Below are positions 25,873-35,292 of a stretch of DNA of 64,000 bases, one piece after another. Origin of the DNA: Acidobacteriota bacterium (GTDB taxonomy: Bacteria > Acidobacteriota > Terriglobia > Terriglobales > Acidobacteriaceae); NCBI GenBank assembly GCA_021846985.1, contig JAJZVX010000001.1, positions 248,001-312,000 of the forward strand, written 5' to 3'. The notes under the pieces are model-generated. The model had not been told where the DNA came from, searched no databases, and saw nothing but the letters and a program-made list of their open reading frames with translations. A program made the translations under genes and the position numbers. Each line of letters begins with the position of its first letter. Positions within the stretch are counted from its first letter, which is position 1.

Positions 25873-28395
25873 TTAACACTTGCTCGCTGGAGTTTTTGGC
25901 GCAAACGGGTCGTGTACCTCCATGGCAAACTCCCATATTCCCCGCGCCCTCTGGTACATCAGCGCCCGGAACGTCTTCGGGTCGTTGATCCGCCACGCCT
26001 CCGGCGTGGAAAACCAGTAGGCTGTCTCTTCATTCATCCACGTCTGGCAGTACACGCCCCACGCCGCCAGCATCGCGTTGGCCTGCAGAGCGCCGTCGTC
26101 GCGCGCCTTTCCGCAGTGGTAGATATTCGCTGCGGCGCAGTAGGAAACCCCCGTCCACACTTCAAACTGGTGCGTATACTCGCTATCGCCCACGCCGGGC
26201 AGGGAATCGGGATGCACCGCATTCGCCACCCCCACGTCGCCAATGCCATCGCCGTTGCAGTCCTTCAGCGCCATCACCCCGCGCCGGAAGAGTTGCCGGT
26301 AATGCGACGTCATGCGGTCCGGGTTCAACACCGGCTCCATTCCCGCCACATCCACATAGCGCTGCCCCACCATGCCGTCACCCATCATGTCGTCGTTGTG
26401 CTGGTTGTACTGGTAGTAGCCGTACTGCGCGTTCCAGAACTCCCGTTCCGTGCTGGCCCGCGCCTTGTCGAGCATGGCGCGCACCTCCTGCAGAAACGCA
26501 TCTTCCCCGCGCGTTTGTGCGGCCGCCTCCAGCATCTCCAGAGCCCCTAGCCACAGCACCGCGTTGAACATCTTGTTTTCCAGGTACTCTGAGCTTTTCA
26601 TTTCGCTCAGCCCGTCGCCGTCGGTGTCCGTGGTTACCTGGTAGCGATAGCTGCGCACCATCGCCGGCCACACCTCGTCCAGAAATTTCTCGTCCCTGGT
26701 TTTGTGATAGTAGGCGTAACACTGCTGGATGAACTTCGGCGAAAGCTCCGACCACGGCGTGGTGATGCGCCCCTTGATGCCCAGTGGACCCTTGTTGTAG
26801 CCGCGCCCGTAGCCGTCGTAGAGAAACAATGGATCGCCCTCGATAGACCCTGCGTCGTGCGGGCAGCTGCCGTCCACCGTATCCATCACGAAATCCCGGA
26901 ACAGCAGCAGCGTGGCCCGTTCCTGCTCCGGCCATAGATCGCGGTTGCTGCGTGCTGGATGGTGGCGCACGTCGAACGACTCGGCAAACGGGTACTCCTG
27001 GCACTCCATCACAAACGAGATATGCTGTCCCGGCCGGTTGCCGAACTTTTTCGGTTTCGTAATGCAGCCGTTCTCCCAGAACGACCCGCCAAAGGTGGCG
27101 TAATACAGCTCGTTCAGCATTGCCTGCTTCAGCCATTCCGGATGCGCCTTGCTCCGCAGGATGGGCGCCTGCCATCCGTCCACCGCCTCCAGCCACCTCT
27201 CGTGATTCGCAAGCGCCTCCTCGCAGAGGTGAAAGGCCTGATCGCTCCCCGACGCCGGAAACCACTCGGTAAACCGCCTCCACCAGCGCGTTCCCATCCC
27301 AAACTCGATCTGCGGAAAATACCAGCCCAGGGCAAACGGCACCGTGGCGCTGGCTCCCGGCTCCAGATTCACCGTGACGCAAAGCGCGCCGCTCGGCATC
27401 GCGCTCCGCTCCGCAAGGCTTGCGTTCTCGAGCCTGCCCTCCGCCGCAAAAGCCTTCCAGATGTCGTCGCCGTCGCCGTCTCCATCCCACGCCGGCACAT
27501 AGGTCGCCGCCTGATTGGTGGCAATGCACCACTGCGTTCCTTCGGTCTCCGGCGGGTTCTTTGCATCGTGCGCCTCCATCGCGATCGCCGTCACGCCGTT
27601 CCTCGCGTCCTGCACCAGGCGATTGCTCAGCCCGCCCCGCTCCCGGAACGTCTTCTTTGACTCTTTGCTGTCGGGCTTGCCCATGGGCGTGTTCTGCGGG
27701 CCCGTGTAGGGTGCATTGGGAAAAGTGAACATCACCGACACCTTGGCGCGTGACTTGCCCGGATTGTGCAGCTTGAAGAGAAACACGGCCGCCGGGTATG
27801 AGGTCTCGCGGTAGTTCTCCTTGATTACCGGACTGAAGAATTGCAGCGCAACATCCGCCGCGAATCCCTTGTACTCGCACCAGCCCTTGGGAAAAAGCGC
27901 ATGATAGACGCCCTCGCCCGGTTTCAGCCGCGGCCACGCCCGCAACACGTCCTCGCTGGCCAGCGTCCGCGCCGTCACCGCGCCCCCCACCTCTTCGCGC
28001 ACGTGGAACGCAGCCTGCGGCAGAAACCGCTCTTCGTAGCGGCCGGTCTTCATCTGCCACGGGCCGAACGTTCCGCACAGGTTATACATGAAGTTGCCCG
28101 CGCCAATTCCGCCCAGCGGTATCCCTTTCCGGGTACGGGTCAGCGTGTTCAACCCGATAAAGTCGCCGGGCTTCTCCGGCGCCAGCCCGATCTTCGGCAG
28201 CGCGCCGAACGGCCGGCTCCATGCGCACGCGGGAATCCGCCATACGCCTCCCTCCGCGCTGGCGTCGTTCGTCGCGGCTGTTGCCTCGGTGGCGGCGCTG
28301 GACTTCGCCAGGGCGAGCGGACCCGCGGCCGCCATCAGTCCGGCAGCCGACGAAGCGCGCAGAAAAGTTCGGCGGCTCAGTTCATTTTTTTTCAT
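25873..28395 (-). CDS. Tat-exported GH116 family glycosidase
   Basis: 840 residues. The N-terminus KNELSRRTFLRASSAAGLM is a twin-arginine signal. The N-terminal beta domain begins with GIPLGGIGAGNFMYNLCGTFGPW, and the C-terminal (alpha/alpha)6 domain holds NELYYATFGGSFWENGC and TTDTDGDGLSEMKSS. This is the layout of bacterial GH116 (beta-glucosidase, beta-xylosidase or glucosylceramidase-like; DUF608 plus GBA2 N-terminal domain). It is folded in the cytoplasm and exported to the periplasm. First gene of a pair with the GH-A enzyme. Sugar specificity is not readable from sequence. Confidence 0.92.
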   Translation of the reverse strand: MKKNELSRRTFLRASSAAGLMAAAGPLALAKSSAATEATAATNDASAEGGVWRIPACAWSRPFGALPKIGLAPEKPGDFIGLNTLTRTRKGIPLGGIGAGNFMYNLCGTFGPWQMKTGRYEERFLPQAAFHVREEVGGAVTARTLASEDVLRAWPRLKPGEGVYHALFPKGWCEYKGFAADVALQFFSPVIKENYRETSYPAAVFLFKLHNPGKSRAKVSVMFTFPNAPYTGPQNTPMGKPDSKESKKTFRERGGLSNRLVQDARNGVTAIAMEAHDAKNPPETEGTQWCIATNQAATYVPAWDGDGDGDDIWKAFAAEGRLENASLAERSAMPSGALCVTVNLEPGASATVPFALGWYFPQIEFGMGTRWWRRFTEWFPASGSDQAFHLCEEALANHERWLEAVDGWQAPILRSKAHPEWLKQAMLNELYYATFGGSFWENGCITKPKKFGNRPGQHISFVMECQEYPFAESFDVRHHPARSNRDLWPEQERATLLLFRDFVMDTVDGSCPHDAGSIEGDPLFLYDGYGRGYNKGPLGIKGRITTPWSELSPKFIQQCYAYYHKTRDEKFLDEVWPAMVRSYRYQVTTDTDGDGLSEMKSSEYLENKMFNAVLWLGALEMLEAAAQTRGEDAFLQEVRAMLDKARASTEREFWNAQYGYYQYNQHNDDMMGDGMVGQRYVDVAGMEPVLNPDRMTSHYRQLFRRGVMALKDCNGDGIGDVGVANAVHPDSLPGVGDSEYTHQFEVWTGVSYCAAANIYHCGKARDDGALQANAMLAAWGVYCQTWMNEETAYWFSTPEAWRINDPKTFRALMYQRARGIWEFAMEVHDPFAPKTPASKC

Positions 28396-28444
28396 GGATT
28401 CCTCGGCAGAGCCATCCTATCACTCTGCCTCGGACAGGGTAGAA

Positions 28445-28954
28445 CTATCGATTCACGCCTGCCGCCGCGGCAAATCCATCCGCCTGGGTTGGCGGTATCG
28501 TGCTGATGGGCGGCGGATCATTGAAGGTCGCGGTCTTGGCATTGATGGCGTCGGAGTAATCCGCGCCCAGCCCCAGCTTCTTCAAAGCCCTCGAGTCCGG
28601 CATTAACCGGGTTTGCCAGCCGTTGTCGGCCTGGAACTTCTGCATGGCCGCGATCGTGGTCGCATCCCACTTGCCACTGGCATCACCGGACAGATAATGC
28701 TGACGGATCAGGGCCTGCTGAATCTCCATCACGCGATCCGGCTCAATGGCCTGCTGGCCGCGCGCCCGGTGCAGCCTGGAATGTCTGCGATGGTGCGAGG
28801 AAACGCGATGGGTGGACGCCCGGTGCGCCGATGTCCGATGAATCGACGCGTGATGGCTCCGTGCCGCTGTCTTGTGAACCGGTGCGGCCAGAACTGGCAT
28901 CCCGGCCAGGCCGGCAAACAGAATGAAAAAAAAGCCTGCTCGCAAAAAACACAC
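28445..28954 (-). CDS. Secreted peptidoglycan-binding-like protein
   Basis: 169 residues from GTG 28954 with GAGGGA upstream. A signal peptide (FFFILFAGLAGMPVLA) is followed by a basic His/Ser/Arg-rich stretch with short repeats (HRTSAHRASTHRVSSHHRR, about residues 33-60). A PG_binding_1-type domain follows (VMEIQQALIRQHYLSG, WDATTIAAMQKFQADNGW). The His-rich segment could bind metal or anionic polymers. It lies 49 bases before the GH116 gene on the same strand. Cell-wall association is inferred from the domain only. Confidence 0.75.
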   Translation of the reverse strand: MCFLRAGFFFILFAGLAGMPVLAAPVHKTAARSHHASIHRTSAHRASTHRVSSHHRRHSRLHRARGQQAIEPDRVMEIQQALIRQHYLSGDASGKWDATTIAAMQKFQADNGWQTRLMPDSRALKKLGLGADYSDAINAKTATFNDPPPISTIPPTQADGFAAAAGVNR

Positions 28955-29119
28955 GCTGCCATTCCCTCGCGAAAAAAATGTCTTGCCCGAGGCGATAGGT
29001 AAAGTCTAGCCGGTGTCTTCCCGCAGGGCAACCAAAAAAAACTGCGCTGGAATTCTGCCCGCCAACAGAATCCCGCGGTGGCGCCGGCCGCATGGTTCGG
29101 CTGCCGGCGCCGTTCCGTG

Positions 29120-30760
29120 TTATTCCAGCGTTCCGCCCAGGTAATTGATGCCGCTGTCGGGGCTGCGCGGATCGATAACCTCGAAGACCACGTCGTCCCC
29201 ATTCTTCAGCTTGCTCACCACGGCGTCAAACTGATCCTTGGTCCCGGTCGCCTGCTTGTTGATGCGGACAATCACCATGCCAGGCGCGAGTCCCTGCAAA
29301 TCCGCAAAGGAGCCGGTCCGCACCGACTGCACCATCACGCCCGGGCTGTGAATCTTGGCTGCCGTCGCCGCCGAGATTTCGCGCACCACGATGCCCAGTT
29401 TGGCCTCGCCCACGTCGCTCTTTTCCTGCGGCTGGGTTCCCGTGCCCTGGCCCGTCAGCGCGGCGAAGATCTTGTCACGGTCGCCAATCGTCACTGTGGT
29501 GTCGGCCTGCTTGCCATCCCGAAGATAACCCAGCCTGATGGTCGATCCAGGCCTGCGGCTCGCAATATCGTTCACAAGATCGTCGCCGTCCTTGATCGTT
29601 CGCCCGTCGATGCTCACGATGATGTCGCCCACCTTCAGGCCGGCCTTGTCTGCCGGTCCGTCCGGTGACACTCGCTGCACCAGAACCCCATTCTTGAATC
29701 CATACACCCGGTTCACGGCCGCCGAGAGCCCCTCACGGAATTCGATGCCGATCGAGCCGCGCGTCACCTTGTGACTCGGGCTGATCAGATCGTTGTAAAT
29801 CTGCACCACGGTGTTCGACGGCATGGCAAAACCGATTCCCTGGTAGCCTGCCGACTGCGTGTAGATCGCCGTATTCACGCCGATCACTTCACCGTTCATG
29901 TTCAGCAGCGGACCGCCGGAGTTACCCGGGTTGATGGCCGCATCCGTCTGGATGAAGTGCTGGAACTGTCCCGAGGCGCCCGGCTCGATGGTGCGGTTCT
30001 TGGCGCTGATGATGCCCGCCGTCACCGTCTGCGAGAGCGCAAACGGACTGCCGATCGCCTCCACCCAGTCGCCCACCTGTGCAATGTCGGAGTTGCCCAT
30101 CTTCACTGTCGGCAGGGGCTTGTTGGTGTCGATTTTGATCACGGCCAGATCGGTCGCCTTGTCCGTACCAATCACCCGCGCCGGCCGGCCCATGTCCTGC
30201 GTGTCCGGGTCGGAGGCCAGTTTCACGTAGATCTTGTCAGCCTTCTCCACCACGTGGTAGTTCGTGATGATGTAGCCCTTCGGATCGACAATAAAGCCCG
30301 ATCCCAGCGACTCGCGCACGCCGCTCCCGGCATCGTCCCCGCCGTCCGGCATGGGATTCTGGCCTCCGAAGAACCGGTTGAAGAAGTCCTGGAAGTTGTC
30401 CTGTCCCTGCTGCGAGTCGTCGCCCTGGTCGCCGCTGTCCGGATTCTGAGGATTCGGCTGCAAATGAAAAGCATGAGGATTGCGGTGGCCCCGGTTCTCG
30501 CTCTGCTTGGGAAGCGTCTCCGTGTTGATGTTCACCACCGCCGGCCCCACCATTTTGGCAATCTTCACAAACTCGTTCGGAGCCACAGGCGTGTTCACCA
30601 CCTTCAGCGGCGTGGCGTCCGCGCTGTCGTTCTGCCTCTCCTGGCCGCGCACTCCATGCGCGGCAAAAGAGCCGACTACAATCGCTGCCGATAACGTGGC
30701 AAGCAACACAAAGACTGAAGCAAGACGGCGAGACCGCAGCCGTTCAAAAAGCGATTTCAT
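29120..30760 (-). CDS. HtrA/DegP-family periplasmic serine protease
   Basis: 546 residues. An N-terminal membrane anchor or signal (about 13-35) is followed by a trypsin-like domain. The triad is His in TNYHVVEKADK, Asp in KATDLAVIKID and Ser in PGNSGGPLL. Two PDZ domains follow (VQRVSPDGPADKAGLKVGDIIVSI and VQSVRTGSFADLQGLAPGMVIVRI). A Gln/Asp/Asn-rich insert precedes the catalytic His. The role is protein quality control in the envelope. A 6-bp hairpin (CCAGCC/GGCTGG, 30785-30800) lies in its leader. Confidence 0.95.
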   Translation of the reverse strand: MKSLFERLRSRRLASVFVLLATLSAAIVVGSFAAHGVRGQERQNDSADATPLKVVNTPVAPNEFVKIAKMVGPAVVNINTETLPKQSENRGHRNPHAFHLQPNPQNPDSGDQGDDSQQGQDNFQDFFNRFFGGQNPMPDGGDDAGSGVRESLGSGFIVDPKGYIITNYHVVEKADKIYVKLASDPDTQDMGRPARVIGTDKATDLAVIKIDTNKPLPTVKMGNSDIAQVGDWVEAIGSPFALSQTVTAGIISAKNRTIEPGASGQFQHFIQTDAAINPGNSGGPLLNMNGEVIGVNTAIYTQSAGYQGIGFAMPSNTVVQIYNDLISPSHKVTRGSIGIEFREGLSAAVNRVYGFKNGVLVQRVSPDGPADKAGLKVGDIIVSIDGRTIKDGDDLVNDIASRRPGSTIRLGYLRDGKQADTTVTIGDRDKIFAALTGQGTGTQPQEKSDVGEAKLGIVVREISAATAAKIHSPGVMVQSVRTGSFADLQGLAPGMVIVRINKQATGTKDQFDAVVSKLKNGDDVVFEVIDPRSPDSGINYLGGTLE

Positions 30761-31332
30761 GGGAATGTTGACCTCGTTGGGTTACCAGCCATCCGGCTGG
30801 GTTATTGGTTGCTTCATCCACCAGTATAGTCAGCCGCAAATCAAACCCGTTCAACAAAGGCTTCCAGCGTCGTCCGAAGGGGCTCGGCGGGCCTGACTTT
30901 GTTCCTCGCACGCGGGCACACAACAACCTCCAGACACAAACTGTTCTGTTTTCTTAGACGTGGCTTCCGCCCGACGGTCGCAGCCCTTTCCGCTGACTAT
31001 TTTCAGTTCTGCGCCCTTGCCACATCCTCTCCGCCAATTCATGCTTCCTCGGATTCTGCGGTTCGGCCTGCCGCAAGTTTGACATTGGGCATTTCTCTCA
31101 CTAGACACTACTACGATTGCACCGGAGATTCACGATACGCACAGGCGTTTCAGGTAATTCGATCATAATCAATTGCTTGCGGCGGAATTTTCCGAGAGCC
31201 ACGGCGACCATTTCTGCGCCAAATGCCAGGGATCGTCTCTCCTGCCAGCGCAGTTTTGCGCATGGCGGCAAGTCTCTTGGTGATTTGGATCACTGTATAC
31301 TGCTGAGTAACACCGCTAAGGTGAAATTCGAT
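30761..31332. other. 572-base divergent intergenic region (protease / heme operon)
   Basis: No gene on either strand that I would support. On the plus strand a candidate promoter lies at 31079-31107. On the minus strand a TATACT-like -10 lies near 30823 for the protease gene, with no clear -35. The remainder shows no structure I recognise. Confidence 0.55.
31079..31107 (+). promoter_or_regulatory. Candidate sigma70 promoter for the hem operon
   Basis: TTGACA (31079-31084), a 17-base spacer, then TAGACA (31102-31107): a perfect -35 and a moderate -10. Transcription would start near 31114, leaving a leader of about 220 bases before hemX. A second weaker -10 (TATACT, 31296) without a good -35 lies closer to the gene. 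Confidence 0.45.
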
Positions 31333-32169
31333 ATGGATCTCCTCTGGCTCCGGGTGGCGGCCGCTCTTTACGCCGCGGCAAGCATCGCCGTTTTCCCCGC
31401 CGTCTTGTACGGCCTGGAGCGGTGGCGCAAGATCTGCGTCCACGTGGCGGGCATGGCGCTGTTTTTCCACTTCGTCTCGGTGGTGGAAATGCTGGTGCAG
31501 GCCCACCACTGGATGCCCGTTGGCGTCCGCGAGGTGGAGTCGCTGCTCGGCCTGGTCGTGGCCTCCCTGTTCTTTCTTGTCTGGTGGCTCTACGACGCCG
31601 TCTCCCTCGGCATCTTTGCCCTGCCGGCCACATTCTTCCTGGTGTTTGTGCCCTCCCTGGGGCCGGGCGGCTACACCTTCCCGTCGGAAGGCATTCGCAT
31701 CAGTTGGCTCGTGGCCCATATTGTCGCCCTCATGCTGGCCTACGCCGCGCTGGGCTTCAGCCTTCTGGCCTCCATCCTCTATCTCCTCCTGGAGCGCCGC
31801 CTGAAGAGAAAACGGACGACCGCCAGCGAAAGCCGCTGGTTTGCCCTCGATTGGCTCCCCTCGCTGGACTCCCTTGAGCGCCTGGCCCATGCCACCCTCG
31901 AGTTTGGCTTTCCCTGCATGACCATCGGCCTGGTCATCGGCTCGGTCCTGGCCCAGGAGACGGTGTTGGGCGCGGCCTACTTCCGCGATCCCAAGGTCAT
32001 TGCCTCCTTTGCTATGTGGCTGGTTTATGTCGGCCTCCTTCTGGTGCGTCGCGGCGCAGGACTGCGCGGCCGCAAGGCAGCCTATCTCTCCGGCGCGGTC
32101 TTCCTCGTCATGCTCGTGGTGATGGCGGCGAACGTGATCAGCCGGGTCCACAGGTTCGGTCCCCAATGA
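31333..32169 (+). CDS. hemX: HemX/CcsA-type cytochrome c assembly-like membrane protein
   Basis: 278 residues from ATG 31333 with AAGG 8 bases upstream; GTG 31321 is also in frame. Eight predicted membrane segments. The region GGYTFPSEGIRISWLVAHIVALMLAYAALGFSL has the His and aromatic pattern of CcmC/CcsA/HemX heme-handling proteins. HemX in other bacteria tunes the level of glutamyl-tRNA reductase. Its stop overlaps the hemA start (ATGA), which supports that role here over cytochrome c maturation. No ccm genes are nearby. Confidence 0.85.
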   Translation: MDLLWLRVAAALYAAASIAVFPAVLYGLERWRKICVHVAGMALFFHFVSVVEMLVQAHHWMPVGVREVESLLGLVVASLFFLVWWLYDAVSLGIFALPATFFLVFVPSLGPGGYTFPSEGIRISWLVAHIVALMLAYAALGFSLLASILYLLLERRLKRKRTTASESRWFALDWLPSLDSLERLAHATLEFGFPCMTIGLVIGSVLAQETVLGAAYFRDPKVIASFAMWLVYVGLLLVRRGAGLRGRKAAYLSGAVFLVMLVVMAANVISRVHRFGPQ

Positions 32170-33533
32170 GCTTGGCGATCGTCGGCGTCAACCACAAAAC
32201 CGCGCCCATCCAGGTGCGGGAACGGATCGCCATCTCCCGCGACCAACTGCCCGATGTCACGCGCGCTCTGGCGGCTTGGCCCGGCGTCACCGAGTGCATC
32301 ATTGTCTCCACCTGCAATCGCGTGGAATTCCTGGCCGCGCTCGATTCGCCTGATATCGACCTGCCGTCTTTTCTCTATAACCATTTCGCCATCGACCCCG
32401 CATCGCTCCAGCCGCACCTCTACCAGCGGTTCGACCACGATGCCGTGCGCCATCTCTTCCGCGTGGCGGCCAGCCTCGATTCCATGGTCGTGGGCGAACC
32501 GCAGATCCTCGGCCAGGTCAAGGAAGCCTATGCCGTGGCGCGTGCCAACGGAGCCGTCGCCGGCCAGCTCGAGCATCTGCTCCAGAGCGCTTTTTCCGCC
32601 GCCAAGCGCGTGCGCACTGAAACCAGCATCGGTTCCAACTCCGTCTCTATCGCCTCCGTGGCCGTCGAGCTGGCGCGCAAAATATTCGGCTCGCTCCAGG
32701 GCCGGACGATCTTCCTTGTCGGCGCCGGCAAAATGAGCGAGCTTGCCGCCCGCCATCTGGTGCAGCAGGGCGCTGGCTCCATTCTGGTCGCCAACCGCAC
32801 GATCGAGCGCGCCCGGCGCATGGCGGAGCCCTTCGATGGGCGTGTGATTCCCTTTGAAGATCTCTACGGCGTTGCCAGCCAGGCCGACATTGTCATCAGC
32901 TCCACCGGCGCGCCGCACCCCATCTTCCGCCGCGAGCACGGGCAGGCTTTCATGCACCGGCGCCGCAACCGGCCCATGTTCTTCATTGATATCGCCGTGC
33001 CCCGTGATGTCGATCCGGAGATGAACCGCCTCGACGGCATCTTCGTCTACGACATCGATGACCTGCAGCAGGTGGCCGCCGCCCACATGGCCGAGCGCAG
33101 CCGCGAGGCCAGCGATGCCGAAGCCCTCATCGAAGGCGAAGTCGAGCGCTTCCGTCAGCGTCAGCGCGCCGTCAACGTGGCGCCCGCCATCGTGGCCCTC
33201 CAGCGCAAGGCCGAGGAGATGCGCCAGGGCGAGCTGCGCCGCCTTCATGCGCGTCTGGCCTCGCTCTCCCCGGAGCAGTCCGAGGCGCTGGATGCGCTCA
33301 CCCGCGGCCTCGTCAACAAGTTTCTCCATCCGCCCATGAAAGCCCTCAAACAGGCCGCCCGCGAAAACGACTCCCTGCGGCTCGACGCTCTCTGCGATGT
33401 CTGGTCCTTGCCCGCCGTCGCCGATCCGGAGTCCGGTGCGGAAGACGCGCATGAGCAGGCCGATCGGGCCATCCTCGAAGCAGAAAAAGCGGGTGATACG
33501 TCGCGCGCGAAGGAACAGGCGGGTAAACCATGA
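32166..33533 (+). CDS. hemA: Glutamyl-tRNA reductase
   Basis: 455 residues. NADPH-dependent reduction of glutamyl-tRNA to glutamate-1-semialdehyde, the first step of C5-pathway tetrapyrrole synthesis. Seen: GVNHKTAPIQVRE, catalytic Cys in VSTCNRVEF, EPQILGQVKEAY, the Rossmann motif LVGAGKMSELAARHL, and the C-terminal dimerisation helices (LTRGLVNKFLHPPMKALK). Second gene of hemX-hemA-hemC-hemD; all junctions overlap by 4 bases or fewer. Confidence 0.97.
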   Translation: MSLAIVGVNHKTAPIQVRERIAISRDQLPDVTRALAAWPGVTECIIVSTCNRVEFLAALDSPDIDLPSFLYNHFAIDPASLQPHLYQRFDHDAVRHLFRVAASLDSMVVGEPQILGQVKEAYAVARANGAVAGQLEHLLQSAFSAAKRVRTETSIGSNSVSIASVAVELARKIFGSLQGRTIFLVGAGKMSELAARHLVQQGAGSILVANRTIERARRMAEPFDGRVIPFEDLYGVASQADIVISSTGAPHPIFRREHGQAFMHRRRNRPMFFIDIAVPRDVDPEMNRLDGIFVYDIDDLQQVAAAHMAERSREASDAEALIEGEVERFRQRQRAVNVAPAIVALQRKAEEMRQGELRRLHARLASLSPEQSEALDALTRGLVNKFLHPPMKALKQAARENDSLRLDALCDVWSLPAVADPESGAEDAHEQADRAILEAEKAGDTSRAKEQAGKP

Positions 33534-34468
33534 ATCTGCGCATTGGAAGCCGCGGCTCGCAGTTGGCGCTTTGGCAGGCCCATCACATTGCCGGCCTCTT
33601 GCGTGGCCGGGGACATACGGTCGAGGTCGAAATCATCAAGACCACCGGCGACCGTCTCCAGGAAGTGACCTTCGCCCAGGTAGGTTCCAAGGGCATGTTC
33701 ACCAGGGAAATTGAAGAAGCGCTGGCCGCGGGCCGCGTCGATCTGGCTGTCCACTCGCTCAAGGATCTACCCACGGAACTGCCCGGGCCGTTTGCTCTGG
33801 CGGCAACGCCGGCGCGCGTCGATCCCCGCGATGTCCTCGTCTCCGTGCGCCATGCCAGTCTGGCCGCCCTGCCCCAGGGAGCCAAGGTGGGCACCAGCAG
33901 CCAGCGGCGGCGCGCGCAGTTGAAGGCGGTGCGGCCCGATCTGCAAGCTGTCGAGTTCCGTGGCAACGTGGACACCCGGCTGCGCAAGCTGGCTGAGGGG
34001 GAGGTGGAGGCCATCCTTCTGGCGGCGGCCGGCCTCGACCGTCTGGAAAAGACCGATTGGGTCCGCGAGCGCCTGGAACCGGAGGATTTTTGTCCTGCCG
34101 CGGGCCAGGGTTCGCTGGGCATCGAAACACGCAAGCAGGATGCCGCAACCATGGCGGCAGTGGCGTTTCTCGACGATCCGATGACCCGCTTCGCGGTCAC
34201 GGCGGAGCGCGCAGCGTTGGCCGCTCTGGGCGGCGGCTGTCAGGTGCCTATCGGTATTCACTGCCGCGCGGCCGGCGATCAAGACGTCGAGATCTTCGGC
34301 GTCGTTGCCGCTCCGGAGAGCGGCGCGGCCGTGCGCGTGCACCATGCCGTGCCGCGAGCGGGTGCGGATGCGGCGTCGCTGGGCCGTTTGACCGCGGCCA
34401 GTCTGATCGAGGCCGGCGCGGGGCCGCTACTGCAAGCCGGTCAGGCCACCGGCGGAGCTGCCCGGTGA
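33530..34468 (+). CDS. hemC: Porphobilinogen deaminase (hydroxymethylbilane synthase)
   Basis: 312 residues. Polymerises four porphobilinogens into hydroxymethylbilane. Seen: LRIGSRGSQLALWQA; SLKDLPTELP with the catalytic Asp; GTSSQRRRAQL; RGNVDTRLRKL; and GGGCQVPIGIHC, whose first Cys carries the dipyrromethane cofactor. Starts within the hemA stop (ATGA). hemB, which makes its substrate, is not in the window. Confidence 0.97.
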   Translation: MNLRIGSRGSQLALWQAHHIAGLLRGRGHTVEVEIIKTTGDRLQEVTFAQVGSKGMFTREIEEALAAGRVDLAVHSLKDLPTELPGPFALAATPARVDPRDVLVSVRHASLAALPQGAKVGTSSQRRRAQLKAVRPDLQAVEFRGNVDTRLRKLAEGEVEAILLAAAGLDRLEKTDWVRERLEPEDFCPAAGQGSLGIETRKQDAATMAAVAFLDDPMTRFAVTAERAALAALGGGCQVPIGIHCRAAGDQDVEIFGVVAAPESGAAVRVHHAVPRAGADAASLGRLTAASLIEAGAGPLLQAGQATGGAAR

Positions 34469-35262
34469 GCCAGCTTGCCTTGCGCGGACGCCGTGTGCTG
34501 GTCACGCGCGCGGCGCATCAGGCCGGCAAGCTCAGCGATGGATTGCGGGCGCTAGGCGCCGAGCCGGTCGAGGTTCCCGTGCTGGAAATCGGCCCGCCTG
34601 CAAGCTTTGCGCCGCTCGACGCGGCTTTGCGCCAGTTGAGCTCCTACCACTGGCTCATTCTCACCAGCGCCAACACGGTGCGCGCGGTCATGGACCGCGT
34701 CAGGTTGCTCGCTGTTCCCGTTGGCGGCGCGCGCGTGGCGGCAGTGGGCGCGGCCACGGCCAGGGCAGCGGCCGATGCGGGGCTGCGCGTGGCTCTGGTA
34801 CCGGAAGCTTATGTGGCTGAGAGCCTTGTGGAGAGCTTGGCGGCGCAGGTCAGCGGCCATCGGCTTCTGCTGGCGCGAGCAGAGGTGGCGCGCGACGTGA
34901 TTCCCGATGCGCTGCGGACGGCGGGGGCGATAGTGGACGTGGTGGACGCTTACCGCAACGCCATGCCGGCCGGCGCTCCGGAGCAGCTCCAGCGCGTGCT
35001 GGCAGAGGGGATCGACGCAGCCACGTTCACCAGCTCGTCGAGCGTAACCCACCTTGCCGATGCCGCGCAGGCCGCCGGTCTGCTGTGGCCCTTCACGGGC
35101 GTAAAGGCGGTTTCCATTGGGCCCATCACCAGCGCAACGCTGCGGGAGCAGGGATGGGAGCCAGCGGCCGAAGCCAAACCTTATGATATTGCCGGTCTGG
35201 TCGCGGCGGTGGCGCGCGTGCTGGCGCAACCGGGCGTTTCCCGGTCCGGCTCCGTGCAATAA
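34465..35262 (+). CDS. hemD: Uroporphyrinogen-III synthase
   Basis: 265 residues from GTG 34465, which overlaps the hemC stop (GTGA). Closes and inverts ring D of hydroxymethylbilane. The family is weakly conserved; seen are LRGRRVLVTRAAHQAGKLSDGL, HWLILTSANTVRAVMDR, VAAVGAATARAA, and ATFTSSSSVTHLADA with AVSIGPITSATLREQGW. Last gene of the operon. Confidence 0.93.
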   Translation: MSQLALRGRRVLVTRAAHQAGKLSDGLRALGAEPVEVPVLEIGPPASFAPLDAALRQLSSYHWLILTSANTVRAVMDRVRLLAVPVGGARVAAVGAATARAAADAGLRVALVPEAYVAESLVESLAAQVSGHRLLLARAEVARDVIPDALRTAGAIVDVVDAYRNAMPAGAPEQLQRVLAEGIDAATFTSSSSVTHLADAAQAAGLLWPFTGVKAVSIGPITSATLREQGWEPAAEAKPYDIAGLVAAVARVLAQPGVSRSGSVQ

Positions 35263-35292
35263 AAGCTGCGCCGGTCCAGTCCCAGTTCACAT

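Noticed and set aside
30851-31108. 85-residue minus-strand frame with several Cys
   Set aside because: Cys spacing gives no recognisable metal site, no ribosome site, and it crosses the candidate promoter region of the hem operon.
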